64,000 bases of DNA from Paracoccus amoyensis (lineage in GTDB: Bacteria; Pseudomonadota; Alphaproteobacteria; Rhodobacterales; Rhodobacteraceae). Of this stretch, positions 33,369-42,168 are shown one piece after another. How positions within the stretch are numbered: the first letter of the stretch is position 1; the number at the start of each line of letters is the position of its first letter. The notes below the pieces were generated by a model, which ran no database searches, had not been told where the DNA came from, and saw only the letters and a program-made list of their open reading frames with translations. Location: positions 1-64,000 of the forward strand of contig NZ_JACOQL010000004.1 of assembly GCF_014490725.1 (NCBI RefSeq). The letters are read 5' to 3'. The translations under genes and the position numbers were made by a program.

Positions 33369-34891
33369 GGCTGGATCCGCACCATCCGCCGCAAGGCACC
33401 GTCCGCGACTGGCTCGACATCCGCGCCGCCGGGCAGGGCGACGCCATGAGCCACATCTTTCCCGGCGACGGCGGCGCGCTGACCTGGCGCGAGTTGCAGG
33501 GTGAGGTCGCCCGCATCGCCGGGCACCTGGCCGGTCTGGGCCTGTCGCGCGGCGACAGCGTGGCGCTGATGATGCCCAATGGCCGCAATGCGGTGCTGGG
33601 CCTGTTTGGCGCGCTCTACGGCGGGTTTCGCGCCACGATGATCAACCTGGTCGCCGGGGCCGAGGCCGTCGGCTATGCGCTGTCGCATTCCGGCGCCCGG
33701 GCGCTGCTGCTGGATCCCGGCCAGCGCGGGCTGCTCGACAGCGCGCTGGCCGCCCATCCCGCAGAGCCCATGGTCATCGAGGCCGGGGACGGCTTCCGCT
33801 GGCCTGCCGGCTGCGACCCGGCGGCGCCGCATCCGCACGGCGCCGGGCACGATGCGCTGCTGATGTATACCTCGGGCACCACCGGCCGGCCCAAGGGCGT
33901 GCTGCACAGCCATGCCAGCCTGCTGGCCGGCGGCTGGACCACAGCGCTGGCGCATGCACTCTGCCCCGAGGACCGGGCCATCTGCGTGCTGCCGATCTAT
34001 CACATCAACGGGCTTTGCGTGACCATCCTGGCGCCGCTGCTGTCGGGCGGTTCGGTGGTGGTCTGCGAGCGCTTCTCGGCCAGCCAGTTCTGGACCAGTT
34101 GCGAACGACACGGGGCCAGCTGGTTCTCGGTCGTGCCGACGATCATCTCGCATCTGCTGCATGGCGAGGGCGCGCCGTCGCCCGAGGCCCTGGCGCGGCT
34201 GCGCTTTGGCCGCTCGGCCTCCGCGGCGCTGGCGCCCGAGGTGCAGTCGGGCTTCGAGCGCCGCTTCGGCATTCCCATCGTCGAGACCATGGGTCTGACC
34301 GAAACGGCGGCGCAGATCCTGTCGAACCCGCTGCCGCCGGGCCTGCGCAAGATCGGCTCGCCCGGGCGGGCGGTGGGCAACCAGGTGGCGATCCTGTCGC
34401 CCGATCTGCGCCCGCTGCCGCCCGGAGCGGAGGGCGAGATCGCCGTGCGCGGCGCCAATGTCATGCGCGGCTATCTGGGCGACCCGGTCGCGACCGCCGC
34501 CGCGCTGACCGCGGACGGCTGGCTGCGCACCGGCGACCTGGGCCGAATGGACGCGGAGGGATATGTCTTCGTCACCGGCCGCCTGAAGGAGCTGATCATC
34601 AAGGGCGGCGAAAACATCGCCCCGCGCGAGATTGACGAGGCGCTTTACACCCATCCCGACGTGATCGAGGCCGCGGCCTTTGCCCGCAAATGCGCCCGCT
34701 ACGGCGAGCGGGTCGAGGCCGCCGTCACCCTGCGCCCCGGCTCGGCGCTGCAGCCGCCCGAGCTGATCTCGATCTGCCAGCAGCGGCTGGGAGAGTTCAA
34801 GTCCCCCGACGTGATCCACTTGATGGCCGAGCTGCCTAAGGGTCCCTCGGGCAAGATCCAGCGCCTGAAGCTGGCGCAACTGACGCAATAG
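33365..34891 (+). CDS. sauT: Sulfoacetate-CoA ligase SauT (AMP-forming)
   Basis: 508 aa ANL-superfamily ligase. P-loop YTSGTTGRPKG, MGLTETAAQI, GWLRTGDLGRMDAEGY and C-terminal PKGPSGKIQRLKL with the catalytic Lys. It activates sulfoacetate with CoA and ATP. Specificity is deduced from coupling to SauS upstream and SauU downstream; related ligases for oxalate or malonate look similar. Confidence 0.75.
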   Translation: MRLDPHHPPQGTVRDWLDIRAAGQGDAMSHIFPGDGGALTWRELQGEVARIAGHLAGLGLSRGDSVALMMPNGRNAVLGLFGALYGGFRATMINLVAGAEAVGYALSHSGARALLLDPGQRGLLDSALAAHPAEPMVIEAGDGFRWPAGCDPAAPHPHGAGHDALLMYTSGTTGRPKGVLHSHASLLAGGWTTALAHALCPEDRAICVLPIYHINGLCVTILAPLLSGGSVVVCERFSASQFWTSCERHGASWFSVVPTIISHLLHGEGAPSPEALARLRFGRSASAALAPEVQSGFERRFGIPIVETMGLTETAAQILSNPLPPGLRKIGSPGRAVGNQVAILSPDLRPLPPGAEGEIAVRGANVMRGYLGDPVATAAALTADGWLRTGDLGRMDAEGYVFVTGRLKELIIKGGENIAPREIDEALYTHPDVIEAAAFARKCARYGERVEAAVTLRPGSALQPPELISICQQRLGEFKSPDVIHLMAELPKGPSGKIQRLKLAQLTQ

Positions 34892-35047
34892 CGCCCGAGG
34901 GGCAGGAAGGAGAGCTCATTTTCCAGGAACCCGGCCCGGCGCCAAAAGCCCGGAGACCCGTCGAGGAGGGCGGGGCTTCAACAGGGGATCGCGCCACGGG
35001 CCTCAGACGGACGTGCCAACACATCCAGCATAATCCAGGGAGGAGAC

Positions 35048-36361
35048 ATGCTAAGGCTTACCCGCTTCAGGACGACGGACCGCGTTCTGTTCGTCATCTG
35101 CCTGATGTATCTGGTCACCTATATCGACCGGGTCAACATCAGCACCGCCGCCCCCGCCATGCAGGCCGAACTGGGCCTGACGAATTTCGAGCTGGGACTG
35201 GCGTTTTCCGCTTTCGCCTATCCCTATGCGCTGTTCCAGATCCTCGGTGGCCGCCTGGGCGACCGGCTGGGGCCGCACAAGACGCTGATCATCTGCGGCA
35301 CGGTCTGGTCGGCCGCGACGGTGATGATCGGCTTCGTCGAGGGCGCGGTCTCGCTCATCATCGCGCGCGTGCTCCTGGGCATGGGCGAGGGCTCGGCCTT
35401 TCCGACCGCCACCCGGGCGCTGTCGAACTGGATGCCGGCCGAGAAGCGCGGCTTCGCGCAGGGCATCACCCATGCCTTCGCGCGCTTCGGCAATGCGCTG
35501 ACCCCGCCGCTGATCGCCTTTCTGGTCATCGCGCTGTCCTGGCGGCATGCCTTCATCATCGTCGGCCTGATCAGCTTCCTGTGGGTGGCGTTGTGGTGGT
35601 GGTATTTCCGCGACGATCCCCGCAGCCACAAGGGCATCACCCCCGAAGAACTGGAAACCCTGCCCGACCAGCGGATCGTGGGCGAGCGCAAGACCCTGCC
35701 CTGGGGCCGGCTTCTGCGGCGCATGCTGCCGGTGACGATCACCGATTTCTGCTACGGCTGGACGCTGTGGCTGTTCCTGAACTGGATCCCGTCCTACTTC
35801 CTGCACCAGCACGAGTTGGACCTGAAGAAATCCGCCATCTTCGCGGCCGGCGTTTTCCTGGCCGGGGTGGTGGGCGACCTGGCGGGCGGCTGGCTCAGCG
35901 ACGGCATCCTGCGCCGCACCGGCAATGTCGCCTTGGCGCGGATCAGCGTCATCGTCCTAGGCTTCCTCGGCGCATTCGCCTGCATGCTGCCGGTGATGTT
36001 CTCGACCGACTTGGTGACGGTGGCGATCAGCCTCAGCGCGGCCTTCTTCTTCGCCGAACTGATCGTGGCGCCGATCTGGGCCACGCCGATGGACATCGCG
36101 CCGCAATACTCCGGCACCGCCAGCGGCTTCATGAACTTCGGCTTCGGCCTGGCCGGGATGATCTCGCCCATCGTCTTCGGGCTGATCATCGACCTGACCG
36201 GGCGCTGGGATCTGCCCTTCGCGGCCTCGCTGGTCCTGCTGCTGGTGGGCGCGGCCTGCGCGCTGCTGATCCGCCCGGACCGCCCGTTCCGCGACGATCC
36301 CACCGATGACGACGAAGGTCTTGGATGCGATCCGCAGCTGGCCGGTGCGGTGTCGAAGTGA
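35048..36361 (+). CDS. sauU: MFS transporter SauU, probable sulfoacetate uptake
   Basis: 437 aa, 12 predicted helices, anion:cation symporter type (YIDRVNISTAAPAMQAELGLT, YALFQILGGRLGDRLGP). The gap after sauT is 156 nt, but a GGGAGGAG site precedes the ATG. It completes the sauS-T-U order of the known sulfoacetate cluster. A hairpin terminator follows. Confidence 0.8.
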   Translation: MLRLTRFRTTDRVLFVICLMYLVTYIDRVNISTAAPAMQAELGLTNFELGLAFSAFAYPYALFQILGGRLGDRLGPHKTLIICGTVWSAATVMIGFVEGAVSLIIARVLLGMGEGSAFPTATRALSNWMPAEKRGFAQGITHAFARFGNALTPPLIAFLVIALSWRHAFIIVGLISFLWVALWWWYFRDDPRSHKGITPEELETLPDQRIVGERKTLPWGRLLRRMLPVTITDFCYGWTLWLFLNWIPSYFLHQHELDLKKSAIFAAGVFLAGVVGDLAGGWLSDGILRRTGNVALARISVIVLGFLGAFACMLPVMFSTDLVTVAISLSAAFFFAELIVAPIWATPMDIAPQYSGTASGFMNFGFGLAGMISPIVFGLIIDLTGRWDLPFAASLVLLLVGAACALLIRPDRPFRDDPTDDDEGLGCDPQLAGAVSK

Positions 36362-36368
36362 CGAAAGG

Positions 36369-36395
36369 GGCCTGCCCCGGCGGGCAGGCCCTGTC
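36369..36395 (+). terminator. Terminator of the sau operon
   Basis: Nine-base stem GGCCTGCCC (36369-36377) / GGGCAGGCC (36382-36390) with a 4-nt loop, then CTGTCTT. It lies 8 nt after the sauU stop. Confidence 0.75.
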
Positions 36396-36456
36396 TTGCG
36401 GCCGCCATCGCCGAGGCGGAGATTACCGCGGCGCAGGCGAACGGCATCTTTTCCGC

Positions 36457-37529
36457 CTAGGGCAGGGCATCCAGGAAGGCGTCGTTTTCGGCCGGGGTGG
36501 CGATGGTGACGCGGGCCCAGTCCAGGGAAGGCGGCTCTTGCCAGCCCTTGACCAGCACGCCCCGACGCCGCAGCGCCTCGGCGAAATCCGCGGCCGGGTC
36601 GGGGTGCGGAAGAACAGGAAATTGGCCTGGCTCGGGACTACCTCATGGCCCGCGGCGGTCAGCACGGCGGACAGTCGCGCGCGCTCGGACCGCGCCAGCG
36701 CGACGGTGCGGGCCAGATGCGCCTGGTCCTGCAAGGCGGCCCGCGCGGCGGCGCCGGCGAAGGCCTTCACGGCGAAGGGGTTGCGGGTTTTGTGCAAGGC
36801 CCGCGTCAGCGCGGGCGACGCGCAGAGCCCATAGCCCACCCGCCCGCCAGCCAGGCCATAAGCCTTGGAAAAGGTGCGCAGCGAGATCCAGTCCAGCCCC
36901 GCCTCGCGCATGATGGCGCAAGGGTCGAAGGCCAGCGCGGGATCGAGATATTCGCGATACGCCTCGTCGAAGACCACCAGCGTGCCCTGCCGGGTTCGAG
37001 GGCGAGGAGAAGATCAGCACCCGTGCCGGCTTGCGCAGCGCCTCGACCAGGCCCGGCAGGGGAAAGCACCAGTCCTCGGCAAAGCGGACCTTTTCGACCC
37101 GGGCGCCGAAGACCTGCGCGCCGAACTCGTGCAGGCCGAAGCTGGGGCAGGCCGAAGCTGGGGCAGGCCGAAGCTGGGGCAGATTGTCACCACCCCGTCG
37201 CCAGCGCGCAGCACGATGCGATAGAGCGCGCCGATCAGGTCCTCGGAGCCGTTGCCGACGATCACCGCCTCGGGGTCGATGTCGGTCGCGGTGCCGATGG
37301 CCTCGCGCAGGGCCAGGTCGGCCGCGTCGGGATAGCGCTAGATCCCGGCGGCGCAGTCGCGCATCGCCGCGATGGCGGCGGGGGCGGGGCCCAGCGGGTT
37401 TTCGTTGCTGTCGAGCTTGGCCCGCGCCTCGACGCCGTAGACTTGGCGAAAGCGATCCAGCGCCAGGCCGGCGTTGTAATCCGCCAGCGCGGCGATTTCG
37501 GGACGGATCAGGGACGTGTCCTGCGGCAT
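36457..37529 (-). pseudogene. Histidinol-phosphate aminotransferase-like gene, multiply broken
   Basis: N-terminal LIRPEIAALADYNAGLAL and DSNENPLGPAPAA, middle EAVIVGNGSEDLIGALYRIV, PLP-lysine region FSKAYGLAGGRVGYGL, and C-terminal FAEALRRRGVLVKGW are recognisable. It has an in-frame stop near 37338, a 16-bp unit in triplicate (37134-37181) that shifts frame, a missing stretch near 36985-37010, and a one-base loss near 36603. Certainly inactive. Confidence 0.8.
37134..37181. repeat. Tandem repeat, 3 x 16 bp
   Basis: Unit GGCCGAAGCTGGGGCA at 37134, 37150 and 37166. The parental aminotransferase should have one copy, so two extra units (32 bp) shift the frame. Replication slippage. Confidence 0.8.
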
Positions 37530-37538
37530 GGCTTGCCT

Positions 37539-37735
37539 CTACAGATCGAAAATCTTGCCGGGGTTCATGATGCCCCGTGGGTCGACGGCGAGGTTCAGCC
37601 GCCGCATCAGCTCCAGCTCCAGCTCCAGCGCCGGGCCGTGCTCGGCGGCCATGTAGTCCTTCTCGCCCAGGCCGACGCCATGCTCGCCGGTGGCGGTGCC
37701 CTCCATCGCCAGCGCGAGTTCCACCAGGCGGGCGC
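37539..37735 (-). pseudogene. FAD-linked oxidase (GlcD/D-lactate dehydrogenase type), C-terminal fragment
   Basis: About 65 codons: GTATGEHGVGLGEKDYM and LDPRGIMNPGKIFDL-like ending (AVDPRGIMNPGKIFDL) are the FAD-oxidase C-terminal signature. The upstream end joins a recombinase fragment at about 37735. Confidence 0.75.
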
Positions 37736-37739
37736 AGGA

Positions 37740-38061
37740 GGGCTTCGACTACCTCGCGGTGGTCATGGAACTTCGCGATATCGGCGAGCTTGCGCGACAG
37801 CCGGTCCATCGCTTCGGTCAGGACGATGTCGGACTTCCCCGCCTTGGCATCGCGCTGCAAAGCTTCGATCCCGGGACGGAACATGCTGGCGCCCGAGATC
37901 CCCCGGTCCTGGTAGGTGCCGGCGACCTGCCAGCCTTCGCGCGCGGCGAGATCGCGGCAGGAGTCGATCTGGTCCTCGATCGAGGCATCGCGCTGCTTGT
38001 CTGTCGAGAAGCGGGCGTCGATCGCCACGCGCAATTCTTGCTTCGCCATCGGGCGTCTCAT
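37740..38061 (-). pseudogene. Serine recombinase, N-terminal fragment
   Basis: About 100 codons from the start: MAKQELRVAIDARFSTDKQ with the catalytic Ser, DASIEDQIDSCRDLAAREGW, YQDRGISGASMFRPGIEAL and EAMDRLSR. The recombinase domain and tail are missing; a matching tail lies at 25731 on the same strand. The sulfonate genes lie between the two pieces. Confidence 0.75.
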
Positions 38062-38956
38062 TCGAGGCGGAAGGGATCAGCCGGGATCGGCGGCATGATC
38101 GCGACTCGCGGCATCGCAGGCGAGGGCGCGCAGAAAATGGTGAAACAGGTCGTGCGAGGAATCATTCTGACTGCGTCGGATGCCGCGCGGTCTGGTGATT
38201 CCCGGCAAGGGGTTTGTCGCTGGTGTCCGCCAAAAGGGCCGAAGCAGACGGGCGGGAAGAGCCAAAGCGGAGGTCGCCGTCTATGCGGCGCTGTCCTTCC
38301 TGGCAATATCTCTCCGGTCTCGCGCCATGGGCCGAGCTGCTCCTTGCGCCGGCGGGCAGGGCCCGTCGGCGTTCGCTGATGATGATCCTGTGCGGGGATG
38401 ATCCCGCTGCCGCTCAGATGATCATGGGCATGGGGAGGGCTCTCTCAGGGCAAAACCCGACTCTCGGGTCTCAGGAATGTGGATAACCATCTGAAAATAC
38501 GGAAATCTCACTTTCAAGAGGGGCGGGCCGGAGATGGCTGTCGTTCCTGGATGTCCGCGACCACCGCATCTGGATCGGTCCACGAGGCAATAGCCGGGCG
38601 CAACGGAACATCGGACGCGAATTATCCGGATTTTACGGGGCAGGGCGTATGATCCGGCTTCCAGATCGCCGAGTCCTCATTCGGAAAACTCCGGCCTTTC
38701 CGGGTATAGCCGCCTGACGACGGCCTTGCGCATGCGGATAGCGAGGCTGTCGTGGAAGATCTCCGTCGCCCGTTTCCGCTCAAGCGGGGGAGCCAGCCGT
38801 CCGGCCACCGCCAGTTTGAAAAGAATAGCCAATCCAGATCATGGATCCTGATGAAGACCAGCCCCTGTTTTACCGATTCCCGGGTGAGCGGCAGGCAGAT
38901 CACCCGACTGGCGCCGTATTCCGCGCGCAGCCCCTCTTGATGGGCCTCGCGCCGAA
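38062..38956. other. Region without a supported gene
   Basis: About 900 bp. Short open frames occur on both strands but lack recognisable protein features. Part of 38630-38950 read on the minus strand (CLPLTRESVKQGLVFIRIHD and, in another frame, RMRKAVVRRLYPERPEFSE) looks like a decayed coding remnant I cannot name. Confidence 0.4.
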
Positions 38957-39082
38957 TCAGCCCCTCACCTCCGTTTCACCCGATGGCTCGTGGTAGGACG
39001 AGGAGCGCGAGATCGACAGAAGACGGCACTGCGCCCCGATCGACAGCACAGGATGGTCCCGCTCGATCATCCTGCGCCTCAC
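38957..39082 (-). pseudogene. IS3-family OrfB, N-terminal remnant
   Basis: GTG at 39082 overlaps the OrfA stop. MIERDHPVLSIGAQCRLLSI then RSSSYHEPSGE is the usual OrfB opening. A stop at 38957 ends it after 41 codons and the DDE core is absent. Confidence 0.7.
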
Positions 39083-39372
39083 TTGCCGGCGCACGGCTTG
39101 AGCTTTCGTGACAAAAAATCGTTGGCTACGGCCAGCTCTCCAATCTTGGCATGCAACGACCGGACCGTCTCCTCGTCCACCTCCGCAGGCTTTCTACCAC
39201 CGGGTTCAAAGATGTCTGCCGCCCCGTCGAGCAGCGCTTTCTTCCACTGGTGGATCATCGTCGGATGCACGCCGTATTCGGCCGCCAGTTCCGACACCAT
39301 GCGCTCGCCCTTCAAAGCCTCCAGCGCCACGCGCGCCTTGAAGCCCGCGTCATGGTTCCTGCGTTTCCGCAT
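39079..39372 (-). CDS. IS3-family transposase OrfA
   Basis: 97 aa and apparently intact. KRRNHDAGFKARVALEALKG and LAAEYGVHPTMIHQWKKALL give the helix-turn-helix, followed by a leucine-zipper-like C-terminus. OrfB is lost, so the element cannot transpose alone. Confidence 0.8.
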   Translation of the reverse strand: MRKRRNHDAGFKARVALEALKGERMVSELAAEYGVHPTMIHQWKKALLDGAADIFEPGGRKPAEVDEETVRSLHAKIGELAVANDFLSRKLKPCAGK

Positions 39373-39862
39373 CTCTGATCTCCTCGTCCTTGGAGACCAG
39401 CAAACGTCAGATCGTAGCTTCCGTCACTGTCCGATTTCCGGGGCGTAGCTCAGGGAGGTGGTTCTGCCGGAACTGGTTTTCGGGTAGAGAACGGTATGGA
39501 GAGATCAGGGGAGCCGGAGCCAGTCTCGCTTCGTCATCCGAGAACCGAACCGGCTCACGCCATCTTCGCATCAGGTCGCCATCTGGGGCGTTGCGATTGA
39601 CGGGATTGGCACCCTTCGCGGCATAACCCGATCATGGTGGGCGCAGACACCATGCGCAAGGGCGAAAAACCGATGCGCGGTCCTGACAACCAATGCGCCG
39701 GGCGCTCCCCCAGCGGGCGGATATCACTGAAAGCTTTCTTTTCTATGTCGTCGGTTATGTCTATTTGGCATGAGGCATGATCTGAGGATTGCGGCGGTTG
39801 TTTCGGCTATAATCCACATCATCAAGCAGACGAACGAGTAAGTTCGGATGCTTTATAATAGT
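39373..39862. other. Non-coding right end of the island
   Basis: About 490 bp before the third attachment-like core. No gene or clear repeat identified. Confidence 0.4.
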
Positions 39863-39884
39863 GTTCAAATCCTGTCCCCGCAAC
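39863..39884 (+). repeat. Direct repeat copy 3 (right attachment-like core)
   Basis: 22 bp identical to tRNA-fMet positions 125-146 (T-arm and acceptor 3' end) and to 25751-25772. A different terminator hairpin follows at 39914. Probably the right end of the whole island. Confidence 0.75.
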
Positions 39885-39913
39885 AAAAAATTACTTTAAG
39901 ATCAGATCCTTAC

Positions 39914-39936
39914 GCCCCGCCAAAACGCGGGGCTTT
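39914..39936 (+). terminator. Terminator after attachment core 3
   Basis: Stem GCCCCGC (39914-39920) / GCGGGGC (39927-39933), followed by TTT. It may be the original terminator of the tRNA before the island inserted. Confidence 0.65.
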
Positions 39937-40029
39937 CGTGCATCAGAAATCCACATCAACACCACATCGGAAAAACCGAAACAGCACGCATTCGCGGGCA
40001 GGGGCAGTGCATCTAGCCTGATGTTTGTG

Positions 40030-40377
40030 TCAACTGCGTCCGATTCTGACATAACCATACCTCATGAGCACGCGCGCGCCGGTGGCAATGATCTCGCCGC
40101 GGTGCTTGGACAATTTCAGCAACTCGTCATTGGTATCGCTGGCATAGACGACATCGGCGCGGGTCTCGATCGCAAGCGCCTTAAGTTGCGGGATGAACCG
40201 TGGATCGGTCCCCGGAACAAGTGGGTGCATCTCATCGGCCTCAGCGTTCCAGAACCGATAGGGGACAGCCTCGGCACCGATGATATAATACGGCTGATCG
40301 GCAAGGCGCAGCGCACGGCAGACATTGATGCCGGGCCCCTCTCTGGCATTAGGGACAAGAACACGAATGGGATCCAT
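40030..40377 (-). pseudogene. ATP-grasp-like protein, N-terminal fragment
   Basis: From ATG 40377: IRVLVPNAREGPGINVCRAL, YYIIGAEAVPYRFWNAEADE, ELLKLSKHRGEIIATGARV. This resembles the pre-ATP-grasp domain of carbamoyl-phosphate-synthase/PylC-like ligases. Homology seems to end near 40077, where the reading frame runs on for 12 unrelated residues. It lies 16 nt after the epimerase gene, so it was the next gene in that operon. Confidence 0.55.
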
Positions 40378-40393
40378 GATGATCTCTTTTTTT

Positions 40394-41329
40394 TCAGTCG
40401 AGTTTGGACAGGATGGCGGCTTCGAGCGGCGTCCAGTCGCTTGCCTGGGTGTCTTTGCTTTCAGAAAGGTGCCGGGCGATCTGAGCCAAACGCTCGGCGA
40501 GTGGATTGGCCGGAGCCCAGCCGAAACGAACGATGAAGCGGGTTGGGTCGGCGGCGCAATGTACGTCGCGAAACGGATACCAGTCTCTGGGGCGTGCGGT
40601 GCCGGCGGCGTCTCCAACGGTGCGGATGTCAACCGGCAAGCCTGCCGCCTTGGCGAGCATTTCAGGCAGTTGAACGGCCGTCACCAGCTGCGGGTCGGCC
40701 ACGTTGAAGCTGGCGAACCCTTCTGGGCGCGTATCCAGCCACCGACAGACGGCCGCCCCGAGATCATCTTCGTGCAGAAAGTGGTACTCGGCCGTGCCTT
40801 GTCCCGGCACGAGCACAGGGCGACCGGCCGCGATGCGGCGCAGGAACCAGGCTTCGCGGTCCAGATCGTTGTTGGGGCCGCAGATATAGGGCGGACGCAA
40901 CGCCACCCCCGACCGAAAACCGCCATTGCGATAGACCTCCTCCACATCGGTCTTGTCCCGCCCGTAGTCGCCCCAGGCCGACCCACCCCCGACCGGCGCA
41001 TCTTCACCAGGCGGATGCAGCGCGGCATCGGCGTAGACAGCGGCGCTCGAAATCACAAGCGCATCGGGCGTGCGCCCCCCGAGGCTTGCGATCAACGTGG
41101 CGGCCTGTTGGCCGGAATAGCAATTCGTATCGACCACCGCATCAAAGGACTGGCCAGCGAGAGCCGCGTCCAGCGCATCGGGGTCATTGCGGTCCGCGAC
41201 AAGCTGCCGGGTGCCCTGGATCGGGCGATTGCCGCGGTTCAACAGCGTCACGCCATGCCCCTGCGTCAACAACGCGCGCACGACCGCCTGCCCGACGAAG
41301 CCGGAACCCCCCATGATCAGAAGCTTCAT
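40394..41329 (-). CDS. NAD-dependent epimerase/dehydratase
   Basis: 311 aa extended SDR. MKLLIMGGSGFVGQAVVRAL Rossmann start and a Tyr-x3-Lys catalytic pair in WGDYGRDKTDVEEVY; PPYICGPNND follows. Substrate unknown, probably a nucleotide sugar or related. Operon with the truncated ATP-grasp gene. Confidence 0.8.
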   Translation of the reverse strand: MKLLIMGGSGFVGQAVVRALLTQGHGVTLLNRGNRPIQGTRQLVADRNDPDALDAALAGQSFDAVVDTNCYSGQQAATLIASLGGRTPDALVISSAAVYADAALHPPGEDAPVGGGSAWGDYGRDKTDVEEVYRNGGFRSGVALRPPYICGPNNDLDREAWFLRRIAAGRPVLVPGQGTAEYHFLHEDDLGAAVCRWLDTRPEGFASFNVADPQLVTAVQLPEMLAKAAGLPVDIRTVGDAAGTARPRDWYPFRDVHCAADPTRFIVRFGWAPANPLAERLAQIARHLSESKDTQASDWTPLEAAILSKLD

Positions 41330-41439
41330 TCCACAGTCTCCATCATTAAGCCTTTGCCGGTCAGCGTGGTTCGGATCAGGGCCGCGTCGCAGAAATCGTT
41401 ATCTTCCTTAATCAGGCGATCATGAACATCGGGCATTCA

Positions 41440-41970
41440 TCACCAGGTGACAAGTGATGTCGGGCAGCGCTCACTTGCAGGCCGCTGCTCGAGCAATTCG
41501 TTGAGGAGCCAGCCAGTGCCTGCACTATCAATTTCAATATCCAAGTTTGCAGGACCAGCCTCAGCGATCAGGGCTTCGTAGGCTGCTTGATGGTCTTGCT
41601 GTCGTATGAGGCCAACGCGTATGAGGCCAACGTCTGATCGCCATCCGAAGCGATAGTCCTCTTCGGGCGACGGACCCATGGCCAAACCATAGAGGGTTGT
41701 TTCTGTCACAAAGATTGCCCATGTTTCGTCGCGGATCAGCGGAGTTCCGTCCGGGAACTTCGGCACGGCGATGGGCATGAAATAGGGCCTGCTTAGATCG
41801 AAGATTGCCTCGTAGCCTAGATACAGCCCGTTTTCCAACGGCACACAAACTCCGTACTTCCTGTCGTAAGCAGTGAACAGCCATGCGGCTGGAAGCAAAA
41901 GGCCAATCAAGGCGAATGCCGTCGCTGCCTTTGCCGTTCCTGCCAGATGGCTGTTTCCGTGGCCCTTCAA
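41440..41970 (-). CDS. Hypothetical protein with N-terminal membrane anchor
   Basis: 176 aa. One hydrophobic segment (ATAFALIGLLLPAAWLF) and a soluble domain (GLYLGYEAIFDLSRPYF, DGTPLIRDETWAIFV). Contains an in-frame tandem repeat giving RVGLIRVGLIR. No family recognised. Confidence 0.6.
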   Translation of the reverse strand: MKGHGNSHLAGTAKAATAFALIGLLLPAAWLFTAYDRKYGVCVPLENGLYLGYEAIFDLSRPYFMPIAVPKFPDGTPLIRDETWAIFVTETTLYGLAMGPSPEEDYRFGWRSDVGLIRVGLIRQQDHQAAYEALIAEAGPANLDIEIDSAGTGWLLNELLEQRPASERCPTSLVTW

Positions 41971-42168
41971 GCGAGTTGCCCACCGTTCCGCTATCGAAAT
42001 GCGCTGAATCGGGGGTCGGTGCGGACCCGTCCCGCAAAGCGCCCCGATTAAGTATCCGTTATCGCATATGGCTCGCCGGTGTGAATGCCATTGCCATTGC
42101 CGTGATCTCGATGGCTGGTCTTATTGGCACGCGCCGGCTTCGCAACCGCCGATTGGTCCGGCAACCGG

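Noticed and set aside
33344..34888. 514-codon open frame on the minus strand
   Set aside because: Shadow of sauT. Composition typical of antisense reading of high-GC genes.
37134..37181. CRISPR-like repeat
   Set aside because: Three adjacent 16-bp units with no spacers, inside a pseudogene; simple slippage.
36645..38198. 517-codon plus-strand frame across the hisC/FAD-oxidase/recombinase debris
   Set aside because: The minus strand holds three recognisable gene remnants here; the plus frame is low complexity.
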